64,000 nucleotides of DNA from Phaeovibrio sulfidiphilus (GCF_014861485.1 NZ_JACZHT010000001.1:310001-374000), one strand, 5' to 3'. Shown: positions 28,014-36,578, counted from the first letter of the stretch. Numbers and translations: made by a program. Notes: generated from the sequence alone by a model not told the origin.

Positions 28014-29540
28014 TTACGGGGCGGCGGGGGAGGACGGAATGCGGCACCCCTCGGCCCCCTGGACAGGAACCACGGTTCCCGGACGGGGCGGAGATCCGAA
28101 CGGGCCGATGCGCAGCACAAGAAGCACCGAAACCGCAAACAAGAGGGCCTCCAGGGCGAACACCGCCTGGAACGCGGGAACCCGCTGGCCGAACAGGTAG
28201 TAGCCCGCATCGGCGATGACCGTCCCCAGGACGGCTCCCGCCCCCAGGGCCACGGCCTGGGCGATCCCCCAGATGCCCATGCGGGTGCCCTCGGACCCGT
28301 GCCCGCCCTCGGAGGCGAACAGCATCATGGAGCCGATGGCCGCCACGGCAAACACGCCGTTGGAGAAGCCAAGGAAGAACATGGTCGGCGGAAGGGGCCA
28401 GTCCGGAGCGAACGCCCCCGACATCACCATCAGCACATGGGCAAAGGCCGACATCAGGCAGCCCGTGACGGCCCAGAAGCGGAAGGAGCCCAGAAGGGTT
28501 CCGCGCAGGATAGAGCCCAGCGCCCCCACAAGCACCATGCCCAGAGCCACACCCCCGTGCTGGTACGAGGCCAGACGGGTGGTCTGGGCCAGGTCCATCC
28601 GGAAGGCGTGGGCCGCAAAGGGCTCCATGATCAGGGCCTGCAGCTCGAAGCCCAGCATGGCCACAAAGACAAACAGGCCGAAGCGCATGGTCCGGGGCTC
28701 GGCCATGACGGTCTGGAGAGCCGCCCAGAAGGACTGGCTCTCGGCCGCCGTGCGGGAGGCCGCATCCGCGGCGCCGGCCACCGGAATGGGGGGATTTTTC
28801 CGCTCCAGCCCCCACAGCGCCAGGCAGGACACCAGGAACGAGGCCAGACAGATGGACAGGCACACCACCAGAAGGCGGACCGGAGAGAAGCGGGACTTCA
28901 CCACCTCGTGCGTGTCGCCGGGCAGCTCGGGCAGGGCCTCGAGGGCCACATCGGCAGCCTCGGCCGCCACCCGGGCGGGCTCGATGGTGCCAAGGAACTT
29001 CGAGGCCACGCCCGCCGTCACCGCAAAGCCCACGATCATCAGGATCCAGACCAGCGCGGCCGAGGCCGGGCGCCGCCCCGGAGCCACCGTCGTGGCCAGC
29101 AGCGCCAGAAGGCACGTTCCCGCCGCGCCCACGCCGATGCCAATGAAGGTGTAGGCCACCACGGCCACCGCAAAGCCCGGAATGGGACCGGCGTAAAAGC
29201 CCTGGAACAGGGCGCCGTCCGTGGTGTCCATCAGGACCGTGGACAGGGCCCCAAGGGCTCCGCCGATGGCCAGCATGCCCATGCCCCAGACGATCCAGGG
29301 GGTGCGGCGGCCTCCGCGGTCCGAGCCGTAGCCCCAGCGCGGACGCATGAACTGGAGCGCCTCGCGCCAGCCCACCAGGATCCCGGGGATCATGGCGGGA
29401 AGCCCGTACTCGTAGTTGATGATCCGGTTGAACACCGAGGTGGTCAGGATGATGACCGACCCCACACAGAACATCACCACGCCAAGGCGGATGATGCCAA
29501 ACCAGCTCAGGCCCGCAGGGGCGGCAGGAGCGCCGCTCAT
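28014..29540 (-). CDS. PucC/LhaA (BCH2) family major facilitator protein
   Basis: A 508-aa polytopic inner-membrane protein of the PUCC family of the major facilitator superfamily. Relatives (PucC, LhaA, Orf428/Bch2) assist assembly of bacteriochlorophyll light-harvesting complexes, perhaps by delivering pigment. About twelve hydrophobic segments are present, with the family motif RPRWGYGSDRGGRRTPWIVWG after the first helices. Its ATG overlaps the bchG stop (ATGA, 29537-29540), so translation is coupled. The bchG-orf428-bchP order matches that known from purple bacteria, which supports this subfamily. Confidence 0.9.
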   Translation of the reverse strand: MSGAPAAPAGLSWFGIIRLGVVMFCVGSVIILTTSVFNRIINYEYGLPAMIPGILVGWREALQFMRPRWGYGSDRGGRRTPWIVWGMGMLAIGGALGALSTVLMDTTDGALFQGFYAGPIPGFAVAVVAYTFIGIGVGAAGTCLLALLATTVAPGRRPASAALVWILMIVGFAVTAGVASKFLGTIEPARVAAEAADVALEALPELPGDTHEVVKSRFSPVRLLVVCLSICLASFLVSCLALWGLERKNPPIPVAGAADAASRTAAESQSFWAALQTVMAEPRTMRFGLFVFVAMLGFELQALIMEPFAAHAFRMDLAQTTRLASYQHGGVALGMVLVGALGSILRGTLLGSFRFWAVTGCLMSAFAHVLMVMSGAFAPDWPLPPTMFFLGFSNGVFAVAAIGSMMLFASEGGHGSEGTRMGIWGIAQAVALGAGAVLGTVIADAGYYLFGQRVPAFQAVFALEALLFAVSVLLVLRIGPFGSPPRPGTVVPVQGAEGCRIPSSPAAP

Positions 29541-30430
29541 GGCGCGCCAACCGAGGCGAGACCGGCCAGGGCCGTGGCCGAGACCATCATGCCCAGGACA
29601 TAGAGGGTCACGCCGGTCATGTTGTACCAGGGAGCCTTGCCCTTCGGATCCTTGAGCATCACCGACATGCACCAGAACTGGGCCAGCAGGGACGCGGTCA
29701 CCAGACCGCCCTGGAAGAGGGCATCCCACTTCAGGAGAAGGAGGATCACCACCACCTGGGGCAGGGCCATGACCAGGCAGGCAAACTTTGCGGCCCGCTC
29801 CGGCCCCATCTGGACGGGCAGGGACCGCACGTTCATCTGGCGGTCGCCCTCAAGGGCCTTGAAATCGTTCAGGGTCATGATGCCATGGGCGCCCGCGCTG
29901 TAGAGCAGCAGGACGGCGACAATCCGCCAGTCCGGGAACGCGCCCCCCAGCATGACCGCGGCGCCGGTGAACCAGGGCAGGCCCTCGTAGCACAGGGCCA
30001 CAGCCGAGTTCCCCCACCAGCCGTTGCCCTTGAACCGGAACGGAGGCATGGAGTAGCCCCAGGCCATGGCCAGGCCGAACACGGTCGCCCAGAAGACCCA
30101 CGTGCCCAGAAGCCACGCCACTCCCAAGGACAGCAGCGACACCGCAATGGCGTACCACAGGGCGCGGCGCCCCGGCACACGGCCCGAGGGGATCGGGCGC
30201 TGCGGCTCGTTGATCGCGTCCACGTGGCGGTCAAACCAGTCGTTGATGATCTGGCTGTTGCCGCACACCAGAGGCCCGGCCAGAAGAATGCCCAGCGGGA
30301 TCAGGTACCAGTGGTCGGCAATGTTGGGGAGACCGGACGAGACGACGCCGCAGGCAAAGGCCCACATGGGAGGAAACCATGTCACGGGCTTGAGCAGCTG
30401 GACGTAGGGATTGGACAGGAGTTTTTTCAT
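29537..30430 (-). CDS. bchG: Bacteriochlorophyll synthase (geranylgeranyl transferase)
   Basis: BchG esterifies bacteriochlorophyllide a with geranylgeranyl diphosphate, the last assembly step before BchP. The 297-aa membrane protein is a UbiA-type prenyltransferase with the Asp-rich NDWFDRHVDAINEPQRPIPSGR motif near residue 65 and the second acidic motif NDFKALEGDRQM near residue 190. The N-terminus LLKPVTWFPPMWAFACGVVSSG is typical of the chlorophyll-synthase branch. It is the first gene of the operon; 350 nt of non-coding DNA lie upstream. Confidence 0.94.
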   Translation of the reverse strand: MKKLLSNPYVQLLKPVTWFPPMWAFACGVVSSGLPNIADHWYLIPLGILLAGPLVCGNSQIINDWFDRHVDAINEPQRPIPSGRVPGRRALWYAIAVSLLSLGVAWLLGTWVFWATVFGLAMAWGYSMPPFRFKGNGWWGNSAVALCYEGLPWFTGAAVMLGGAFPDWRIVAVLLLYSAGAHGIMTLNDFKALEGDRQMNVRSLPVQMGPERAAKFACLVMALPQVVVILLLLKWDALFQGGLVTASLLAQFWCMSVMLKDPKGKAPWYNMTGVTLYVLGMMVSATALAGLASVGAP

Positions 30431-30780
30431 GGAGCGAAACCGTATTGCGAGCGCGTCGGGATGTCAACGCAGCGGTTTTAGACCGGGGCGGAACTCTGGC
30501 ACGTTGTGCTCCGCTTGTGCCAAAAAACAGCGCGGTTGGAAAGCCGCCTGACGCATCCCCGGGTCCGGGGGGCCGGAAAAGCGCCCCGAAGGGCGGTTTT
30601 GAGCCGGATTCGCCCCAAAAATGCAACTTGTAACGGAAAAACACACCGGACCCTCCCGCCCCGGGAGAGGGGCCCGACCGCTGCCCGGCGGCCCGGGGAG
30701 ACCACGGCGCCCGACAACAGGCTGGCACCGGATGGCGGATCCGGGGAGTCGGGGCCGTTGCGCAACGGGAAAACGGGCCC
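30431..30780. other. Intergenic region upstream of bchG
   Basis: 350 bases separate bchG from the macrodomain gene. It contains an inverted repeat TGGCAC-N14-GTGCCA (30497-30522) about 70 nt before bchG and a weak hairpin at 30577-30600. I looked for the TGT-N12-ACA motif of PpsR/CrtJ and did not find a convincing copy. Confidence 0.5.
30577..30600. terminator. Possible terminator hairpin
   Basis: CGCCC-CGAA-GGGCG flanked by AAAA and TTTT. It could end the macrodomain transcript coming from the right, but the stem is only 5 bp and it lies 180 nt past the stop. Confidence 0.35.
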
Positions 30781-31365
30781 TCACGGGGCCCGGTCGGGCA
30801 CCTGAAAGGCCAGGGCGGCCAGAGCCTCCCGGTGCAGGTCCGCCGACGGCCCGGAAAAGCAGCAGAACACGACATGGCGCGGAAGCGGGCTGGCCTCGAG
30901 AAAGCCCGACACCGTATCGACAGCCACCACCGCCGCCTGCGGGGCCGGATAGCCGTACACCCCGGTGGAGATGGCGCTGAAGGCCAGGGTGTCCAGGCCG
31001 TGCTCCGCCGCCAGGGCGAGGGCACTGCGGTAGCACGAGGCCAGAAGAAGCGGCTCCCCCGCCGCTCCGCCCTGCCAGACGGGCCCCACCGTGTGGATCA
31101 CAAACCGGGCCGGGAGCCGGTGGCCCCCCGTGATGCGGGCCTGCCCCGTGGGACAGCCGCCCAGCGCCCGGCATTCCTCGAGCAGGCCGGGCCCGGCGGC
31201 CCGGTGGATGGCCCCGTCGACGCCACCCCCGCCCAGCAGGGTCTCGTTGGCCGCGTTGACAATCGCGTCCACCCCGAGGGTTGTGATGTCGGCCTGCACC
31301 ACGCTCATGCGGGCGGCGATGTCGTGCGGGGTCATGGGTTCATGTGCCCTGGGTTCCGGGGTCAT
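30781..31365 (-). CDS. Macrodomain protein (ADP-ribose / O-acetyl-ADP-ribose hydrolase, YmdB/MacroD type)
   Basis: A 194-aa single macrodomain. MSVVQADITTLGVDAIVNAANETLLGGGGVDGAIHRAAG contains the ADP-ribose binding and catalytic NAAN and GGGGVDGAIH motifs of the MacroD/YmdB class, and FSAISTGVYGYP is the second binding loop. Members remove ADP-ribose from acidic residues or deacetylate O-acetyl-ADP-ribose. The start at 31365 lies 3 nt after the stop of the upstream repressor gene, suggesting coupling; an in-frame ATG at 31335 is an alternative. Pairing with a metal-responsive repressor is unusual. Confidence 0.9.
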   Translation of the reverse strand: MTPEPRAHEPMTPHDIAARMSVVQADITTLGVDAIVNAANETLLGGGGVDGAIHRAAGPGLLEECRALGGCPTGQARITGGHRLPARFVIHTVGPVWQGGAAGEPLLLASCYRSALALAAEHGLDTLAFSAISTGVYGYPAPQAAVVAVDTVSGFLEASPLPRHVVFCCFSGPSADLHREALAALAFQVPDRAP

Positions 31366-31368
31366 GGG

Positions 31369-31644
31369 TCAGGACATCCGGGAGAAGTGCTCGATGGTCT
31401 TCAGGAAGTCCGTGGCCGCCTGGTCCGCATCCCCGTGACGGATCGCATCGCGCACACAGTGGTTGAAGTGCCCCTCCAGAACCAGTTGCCCCACCTTGTG
31501 CAGGGCGTTCTTGGCCGCATGGATCTGGATCAGGACGGCCTCGCAGGCCACATCCTCGTCGATCATCTTGTCGATGGCGTCGATCTGGCCACGGATCTTC
31601 CTGAGACGGCGGTGGAGGTTGTCCGAATCCATACACTGGCGCAT
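31369..31644 (-). CDS. CsoR/FrmR/RcnR-family metal-sensing repressor
   Basis: A 91-aa all-helical DUF156 repressor. The metal-site residues Cys34, His59 and Cys63 have exactly the spacing of the Cu(I) triad of CsoR, which favours copper over formaldehyde or nickel/cobalt sensing. LRKIRGQIDAIDKMI is the conserved helix 1. AGGA precedes the ATG at 31644. A CCCCC-AAA-GGGG dyad sits just upstream and could be its operator. No copper ATPase or chaperone is adjacent; the downstream partner is a macrodomain gene. Confidence 0.88.
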   Translation of the reverse strand: MRQCMDSDNLHRRLRKIRGQIDAIDKMIDEDVACEAVLIQIHAAKNALHKVGQLVLEGHFNHCVRDAIRHGDADQAATDFLKTIEHFSRMS

Positions 31645-31662
31645 GTCTGTCCTTTCAGGCCA

Positions 31663-31674
31663 CCCCCAAAGGGG
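31663..31674 (-). promoter_or_regulatory. Candidate CsoR-type operator (C-tract/G-tract dyad)
   Basis: CCCCC-AAA-GGGG lies 19-30 nt upstream of the repressor start. Operators of the CsoR/RcnR family are characterised by opposed C/G tracts, so autoregulation is plausible. The site also faces the divergent Nudix gene. Confidence 0.45.
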
Positions 31675-31779
31675 CGCCCTTTCCTGAAAACGGTTTTATG
31701 CTATGGTGCGGGCCTTCCGGAAGACCCGGCGCTGTCCGGACCCGACCCGGACAGTCTACCCCGACCAGGAGATTTGCGC

Positions 31780-32277
31780 ATGGATAAATCCGGACAGCAC
31801 GCCATGATCGGAGCGGGCGTCGTTGTGCTCAACCCGGACAACGCGGTTCTTGTCGGGTACCGGATCAAACCGGGGGAGACCCCGTCCTGGTGCCTGCCCG
31901 GCGGGAAGGCCGAACCCGGCGAGACGCTGGAGGACGCCGCCCTGCGCGAACTGCGCGAGGAAACCGGGCTGGAGCGGGTCTCGGCCCCCCGGATCTTCGG
32001 CTTTGCCCAGTGTCTGGTGTACCCCATTCCGGTGATTGCGGCCGGGGCGCTGTGCCGCCTCGAGGATCCACAGGCCGTTCCCCGGGTGATGGAGCCGGAC
32101 CTGTTCTCGAGCTGGACCTGGGTGCCAATGAACGCCCTGCCCTCGCCGCTCTATCCCGCCACCGCCGCCCTTCTCGGGCTGCTGGACGGATCCGAAGCCC
32201 CCGCCGGCTGGCGCACCTGGAACGTGGGGGCCCCGGACCAGCAACGCTCCGCGCCTCCCGTTCCCTCCGCTGACTGA
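31780..32277 (+). CDS. Nudix hydrolase
   Basis: A 165-aa Nudix enzyme that would cleave a nucleoside diphosphate linked to another moiety. The Nudix box is complete: GGKAEPGETLEDAALRELRE followed by ETG, with the REXXEE metal-binding core. The start at 31780 has AGGAG 8 nt upstream. The substrate cannot be told from the sequence. It is divergent from the CsoR-family gene and 11 nt upstream of the Atm1-type exporter, so the two plus-strand genes are likely co-transcribed. Confidence 0.9.
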   Translation: MDKSGQHAMIGAGVVVLNPDNAVLVGYRIKPGETPSWCLPGGKAEPGETLEDAALRELREETGLERVSAPRIFGFAQCLVYPIPVIAAGALCRLEDPQAVPRVMEPDLFSSWTWVPMNALPSPLYPATAALLGLLDGSEAPAGWRTWNVGAPDQQRSAPPVPSAD

Positions 32278-32288
32278 CAGGCTTTCCC

Positions 32289-34136
32289 GTGGCTCGCAAA
32301 CGCAGTTTTGACTACCCCACCCTGCCCCCCGACGGCGCCCGCCGCGAGTGGTCCACCCTGGCCCGACTGGCTCCGGGCCTCTGGCCCAAGGGCGAGCCCG
32401 GGCTGCGCGTACGGGTGGTCCTTGCTCTTGTGCTTCTGGTGGGGGGCAAGCTGGTCACGGTCATCACCCCCTACTTCTTCAAGAAGGCCGTGGACGAGCT
32501 GGCGGACGCGCCCTCCCTTCTGGCCTCCCAGCTTTCGGCGGTGTTTGCCACCGTGGTGGCCCTGATCCTGGCCTACGGCCTCGCCCGGATCGGCTCGCGC
32601 GTGTTCGACGAGCTCCGGGACATGGTGTTCGCCCGGGTCGTGGAACGGGCCACCCATGTGATTGCCCTCAACACGTTCCGACACCTGCACCAGCTGTCCC
32701 TGCGCTTCCATCTGGACCGGCAGACCGGCGGCCTGTCGCGGGTCATCGAGCGCGGCACCCGGGGCATCGATATCGTCCTGAGGCTGTTTGTCTTCCGCGC
32801 CGGGCCGTCCCTGCTGGAGCTGGCCCTGGTGTGCTCCATCCTGTGGACCCTGTTCAACTGGCAGTTTTCGCTGGCGGTGTTCGCGACGATCGCGGTCTAC
32901 GCCTGCTGGTCCCTGGCGCTGACCGAGTGGCGCCTGTCCTTCCGGCGCACCATGAACACCCACGACGCCGAGGCCAACACCAAGGCCGTGGACTCCCTTC
33001 TGAACTATGAAACGGTCAAGTACTTCAACAACGAGGAGAACGAGGCCCGCCGCTTTGACCGGTCCTTGAAAGCCTACGAGGACGCAGCCGTGCGCTCCCA
33101 CGGATCCCTGTCCTTCCTGAACACGGGGCAGGCGGTCATCATCACCCTGGGGCTGATGGGCATCATGACCATGGCCGCGCGGGGCATCGTGAACGGCACG
33201 ATGACACCGGGCGACTTCGTTCTGGTGAACACCTACCTGATCCAGCTGTACCAGCCCCTGAACTTCCTGGGCGTGGTCTACCGCGAGATCAAGCAGGCCC
33301 TTCTGGACATGGAAATCATGTTCCGGCTGACGGACACGCCCCCGGAGGTCGTGGACGCGCCCAACGCGCCGGACCTGAAAACCGGCGGCGGCACCGTGGT
33401 GTTCGAGAACATCACCTTCGGCTACTCGGCGGACACGCCCATTCTGCGGAACGTCTCGTTCGAGGTTCCGGCGGGCGGGTCGGTGGCGCTGGTGGGGCAC
33501 TCGGGCGCGGGCAAGAGCACCCTCTCGCGGCTGCTGTTCCGCTTCTACGACCCGCTGGACGGGCGCATCCTGATCGACGGGCAGGATATCCGCACCGTCA
33601 CCCAGGCGTCCTTGCGCCGGGCCATCGGCATCGTCCCCCAGGACACGGTCCTGTTCAACGACACCATCGGCTACAACATCGCCTACGGCCGCCCGGACGC
33701 CACCCAGGAGGAAATCGAGCACGCCGCCCGCCTGGCCGCGATCCACGGCTTTGTCAGCGGGCTGAAGGACGGCTACAACACCCGGGTCGGCGAGCGGGGG
33801 CTCAAGGTGTCGGGCGGGGAGAAGCAGCGCATCGCCCTTGCCCGGGTGCTGCTGAAGGATCCGGAAATCCTGCTGCTGGACGAGGCCACCAGCGCGCTTG
33901 ATTCCCACACGGAGCGCGCCATCCAGGACGCGCTGCGGCGCGTGTCCGAGGGGCGCACCACCATCACCATCGCCCACCGCCTGTCCACCATCGTGGATGC
34001 GGATACCATCATCGTGCTGGACCGGGGAGAAATCGTGGAAACCGGCTCCCACACCGAACTGCTGGCAAGGAACGGTCTCTACGCCGGGATGTGGCGCAAG
34101 CAGCAGGCCTCCATGGACGAGGACACGGAGACCTGA
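32289..34136 (+). CDS. Atm1/HMT-type ABC exporter (fused permease-ATPase)
   Basis: A 615-aa half-transporter of the Atm1/ABCB7/HMT1 group. Bacterial Atm1 relatives export glutathione conjugates and heavy-metal thiolates; mitochondrial Atm1 supports cytosolic Fe-S assembly. Six membrane helices are followed by an ATPase domain with GHSGAGKST (Walker A), VSGGEKQR (signature) and ILLLDEATSALD (Walker B). FNNEENEARRFD and the N-terminal TLARLAPGLWP region are typical of the subgroup. The start codon is GTG. The metal-sensor gene upstream fits a detoxification role but does not prove one. Confidence 0.9.
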   Translation: MARKRSFDYPTLPPDGARREWSTLARLAPGLWPKGEPGLRVRVVLALVLLVGGKLVTVITPYFFKKAVDELADAPSLLASQLSAVFATVVALILAYGLARIGSRVFDELRDMVFARVVERATHVIALNTFRHLHQLSLRFHLDRQTGGLSRVIERGTRGIDIVLRLFVFRAGPSLLELALVCSILWTLFNWQFSLAVFATIAVYACWSLALTEWRLSFRRTMNTHDAEANTKAVDSLLNYETVKYFNNEENEARRFDRSLKAYEDAAVRSHGSLSFLNTGQAVIITLGLMGIMTMAARGIVNGTMTPGDFVLVNTYLIQLYQPLNFLGVVYREIKQALLDMEIMFRLTDTPPEVVDAPNAPDLKTGGGTVVFENITFGYSADTPILRNVSFEVPAGGSVALVGHSGAGKSTLSRLLFRFYDPLDGRILIDGQDIRTVTQASLRRAIGIVPQDTVLFNDTIGYNIAYGRPDATQEEIEHAARLAAIHGFVSGLKDGYNTRVGERGLKVSGGEKQRIALARVLLKDPEILLLDEATSALDSHTERAIQDALRRVSEGRTTITIAHRLSTIVDADTIIVLDRGEIVETGSHTELLARNGLYAGMWRKQQASMDEDTET

Positions 34137-34592
34137 CGGATCCGGAGCACGTGGGTGTTCGGGCGCGGACAGGGGGCGGTGCGATGCGCCAAACCGTGGG
34201 AACCGGGAAGAGTGCGGCGGTCTGCGAAATGAGCCACCGGGGGATACCGGGAGACAGGCACCGGAACCTGGCGCAGACCCTGCGACGCTCCCTCTGCCCT
34301 GCACTGCCCTCCAACTGCCGCCCATGACGAACCCGGGCGCGGACAGGGACAACGCGGGTCACGGCCCCGCGCCACACCCCAGGCCCGGCCACGACTCTGG
34401 CTGAGGGCCTCTGACACAGGCAGACGAGCCCGCGGGACAAAACGCATGGCCGGACACCCGACGGGCCCGGCTCACAGCACGCTGTGGCCCACATGCGGCC
34501 CTCGTGTTCCTGGGATAAAGCCGGGCTTGGAAAGATCCGAACCGCCCGGTCCCCAGCGGGGCCGGCTGGGAGAGAGCCGAGCCAGTCTGCCC
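34137..34592. other. Convergent intergenic region
   Basis: About 455 bases between the exporter stop and the endolysin stop. Open frames on both strands are arginine/proline-rich shadows. I see no terminator, repeat or RNA gene. Confidence 0.5.
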
Positions 34593-35090
34593 CTAGCGGG
34601 GCCGGCTCCGCTCGCCGGGACCGGCCGCGTCCAGACCCGCGTGCGGGCACCGGTTCCACAGGGCGGCCTCGGCCGCCCGACGGCGAACCAGCCCCGGAAG
34701 CACGCGTCCGTTGGCCCGGGTCCAGCGGCCCAGTTCCCCGGGCACGGCATCATACTCCCCGGCATTCAGCCGGCGCAAAAGCGTCGAGCGGGCGAAACTC
34801 CCTGCCCCGGCATTGAACACAAAGCTGGCCAGTGCCGCAAAGCGGGGGGCGCACAGAGGTACGCTCACCCGACGCTCGACCTCGCGCCCGGCCTGCTCCA
34901 GATCCCGACCCAGGAGGTCCAGAGCCTGCCCGGCGGTGATCTCGAGGCCGGGACGGGCCGTCCGCGTGTGACCATACCCGATGGTCCAAACCCCGGCCGG
35001 ACAGAGATACGCGTGCAGGGCCGGACCGCCCCCCGGGCCCTGCTCGAACTCTTTCACCAGATCCACACCGGCGGAACACACAGCTCTCAT
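34593..35090 (-). CDS. GH24 phage-type endolysin (lysozyme)
   Basis: A 165-aa muramidase of glycoside hydrolase family 24 that cuts the peptidoglycan glycan chain. The catalytic triad reads Glu16, Cys30, Thr36 (KEFE ... AYLCPAGVWTIGYGHT). A cysteine replaces the usual aspartate, which the family tolerates, and about five residues are inserted between Glu and Cys. FVFNAGAGSFARSTLLRRLNAGEY and the GLVRRRAAEAALW motif confirm the family. GGAGAG precedes the ATG at 35090. There is no signal peptide, so it should depend on a holin, and two holin-like genes lie just upstream. Confidence 0.9.
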   Translation of the reverse strand: MRAVCSAGVDLVKEFEQGPGGGPALHAYLCPAGVWTIGYGHTRTARPGLEITAGQALDLLGRDLEQAGREVERRVSVPLCAPRFAALASFVFNAGAGSFARSTLLRRLNAGEYDAVPGELGRWTRANGRVLPGLVRRRAAEAALWNRCPHAGLDAAGPGERSRPR

Positions 35091-35369
35091 GCCATCTCTC
35101 CCATACAGGTCCAACGCTCCGGCAGACGCCCCCCGGACTTTGGCAACACCGGGTTCCAACACCGTGTCCGCTGCGCGTCCCGGAACCCGTCCCGTGCGAG
35201 CCGCCTCACAGCCCCCAAATCAGGCGACCGGCCATGCCCGTCCGGTCCCCAAACCCGAGCCGGGTCCGGGCACCCCAATCTCCCGGCGGCCCGGGGTCAG
35301 GCGGGTGGCCATGCCCGTCCGGTCCGGCGCATTCCCGTGGGCAGACGGCCCGAAATGCCGCCTCCGTGC

Positions 35370-35729
35370 TCACTCGCCCCCGGCGGCCCGACTGCGAACA
35401 GGCGCACGGCCCGCGTTGCAGCGCATGCGAGGAAAGGCGCGAAAGCGGACGGGGGGGCCCCACCGCAGCAGGCGCCCGAGGTTCCCCCGCACCGAAAACA
35501 GGGAGATGCAGACCGTTCCGTTCAGAACCAGTTCGCTCCAGTCCACCTGAGGGGGACCGGCGCCGAAGGCGGTGCGCAACGCCACCGACCCGGACGCCAC
35601 CGCAAGCCCATACGCAAGCAGCGAGATCGCGGGGTGGTACGTCGTCCGGCCCTGGCGGAAGAACAGAAGGCGAAGGCAGATCAGCGCACAGATCGCCCCG
35701 TTGGCGTACAGAAAGAGAGCATCGGACAT
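35370..35729 (-). CDS. Putative 3-TM phage holin (LydA-like)
   Basis: A 119-aa small membrane protein with three hydrophobic segments (ALFLYANGAICALICLRLLFF, ISLLAYGLAVASGSVALRTAF, LVLNGTVCISLFS) and a basic C-terminal tail, typical of the 3-TM putative holin family seen beside tail and lysis genes of P2-like phages. The ATG at 35729 is 4 nt after the preceding gene's stop. The endolysin follows 279 nt downstream. The holin role is inferred from topology and neighbourhood. Confidence 0.72.
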   Translation of the reverse strand: MSDALFLYANGAICALICLRLLFFRQGRTTYHPAISLLAYGLAVASGSVALRTAFGAGPPQVDWSELVLNGTVCISLFSVRGNLGRLLRWGPPVRFRAFPRMRCNAGRAPVRSRAAGGE

Positions 35730-35733
35730 GACG

Positions 35734-36141
35734 TCAGTCTCCGTTGTGCAGAGTGTGTTGCTCGGCCCCGAGCTCGCCGTTCCGGGGGCGGGAGCGGACC
35801 CCGTCCCCGTGACCGAACTGCTCGATCCTTCGGAACAGGGCCATGAGGATTCGGACCGCAAGAGCCGAGGCAATGACCGCCCCGAACCCGGGGGTGATTC
35901 CCTCGACATGCAGCACCGAATCCAGAATGATCGCGGTGGACGTCCCTCCCAGAAGCCCCACAAGACACGACAGGCCGAACAGCAGGATCTTCTTCCACCA
36001 GACATAGCTCCGCGAACTCAGGACAAAGAGGACGGAGCCGGCAAACGCTCCCAGGGCAATATCGGTGTCAACACCCGGGAGCAGAACGAACGCCGTGCCG
36101 ACAACAGCACCGGCGCCAAGACTTGCCACGGAATCACTCAA
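35734..36141 (-). CDS. Putative phage holin (second holin-like membrane protein)
   Basis: A 135-aa membrane protein with several hydrophobic segments (VASLGAGAVVGTAFVLLPG, IALGAFAGSVLFVLSS, ILLFGLSCLVGLLGG, FGAVIASALAVRILMALF) around the motif SRSYVWWKKI, as in the putative phage holin family found in P2-like and tailocin lysis cassettes. I place the start at a TTG at 36141 because AAGGGG lies 7 nt upstream and hydrophobic coding begins there; the frame itself is open to 36303. It is first in the holin-holin-endolysin cassette. Confidence 0.68.
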   Translation of the reverse strand: MSDSVASLGAGAVVGTAFVLLPGVDTDIALGAFAGSVLFVLSSRSYVWWKKILLFGLSCLVGLLGGTSTAIILDSVLHVEGITPGFGAVIASALAVRILMALFRRIEQFGHGDGVRSRPRNGELGAEQHTLHNGD

Positions 36142-36310
36142 CGCAGAACCCCTTTCAGAACAGGGGACGCCACAGCCCGGGAGGATGCCCGGGAGGGTCA
36201 CCGTTTCCGGCACAGACGGGTCAGGGCGCCCGTGCGCGCCTCCGGGACGGAGCCGCCCGCGAACCGGAGCGGAGCACGCCCGGACAGACGGCCTTCGGGC
36301 CAAGCCAGGG

Positions 36311-36386
<76 letters not shown>

Positions 36387-36578
36387 CTTAGGAAAGCGCG
36401 AGGATATCCCACTCCGCCGAACTGAACTTTATAAGAACAAATGTAACACAAAACGACACGATATACAAGAAAAATGAACTCCCCGGTTGGAACGCGGCGG
36501 GCGGAACATGGACTGGAAGCCGGGTTCTGACGCACACATCCCGCCACCGGGGCAGCGGGCAGCACACGCCCGGAAACG

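Noticed and set aside
30497-30513. Sigma-54 promoter suggested by TGGCAC upstream of bchG
   Set aside because: The required TTGC element is missing at the proper distance on both strands.
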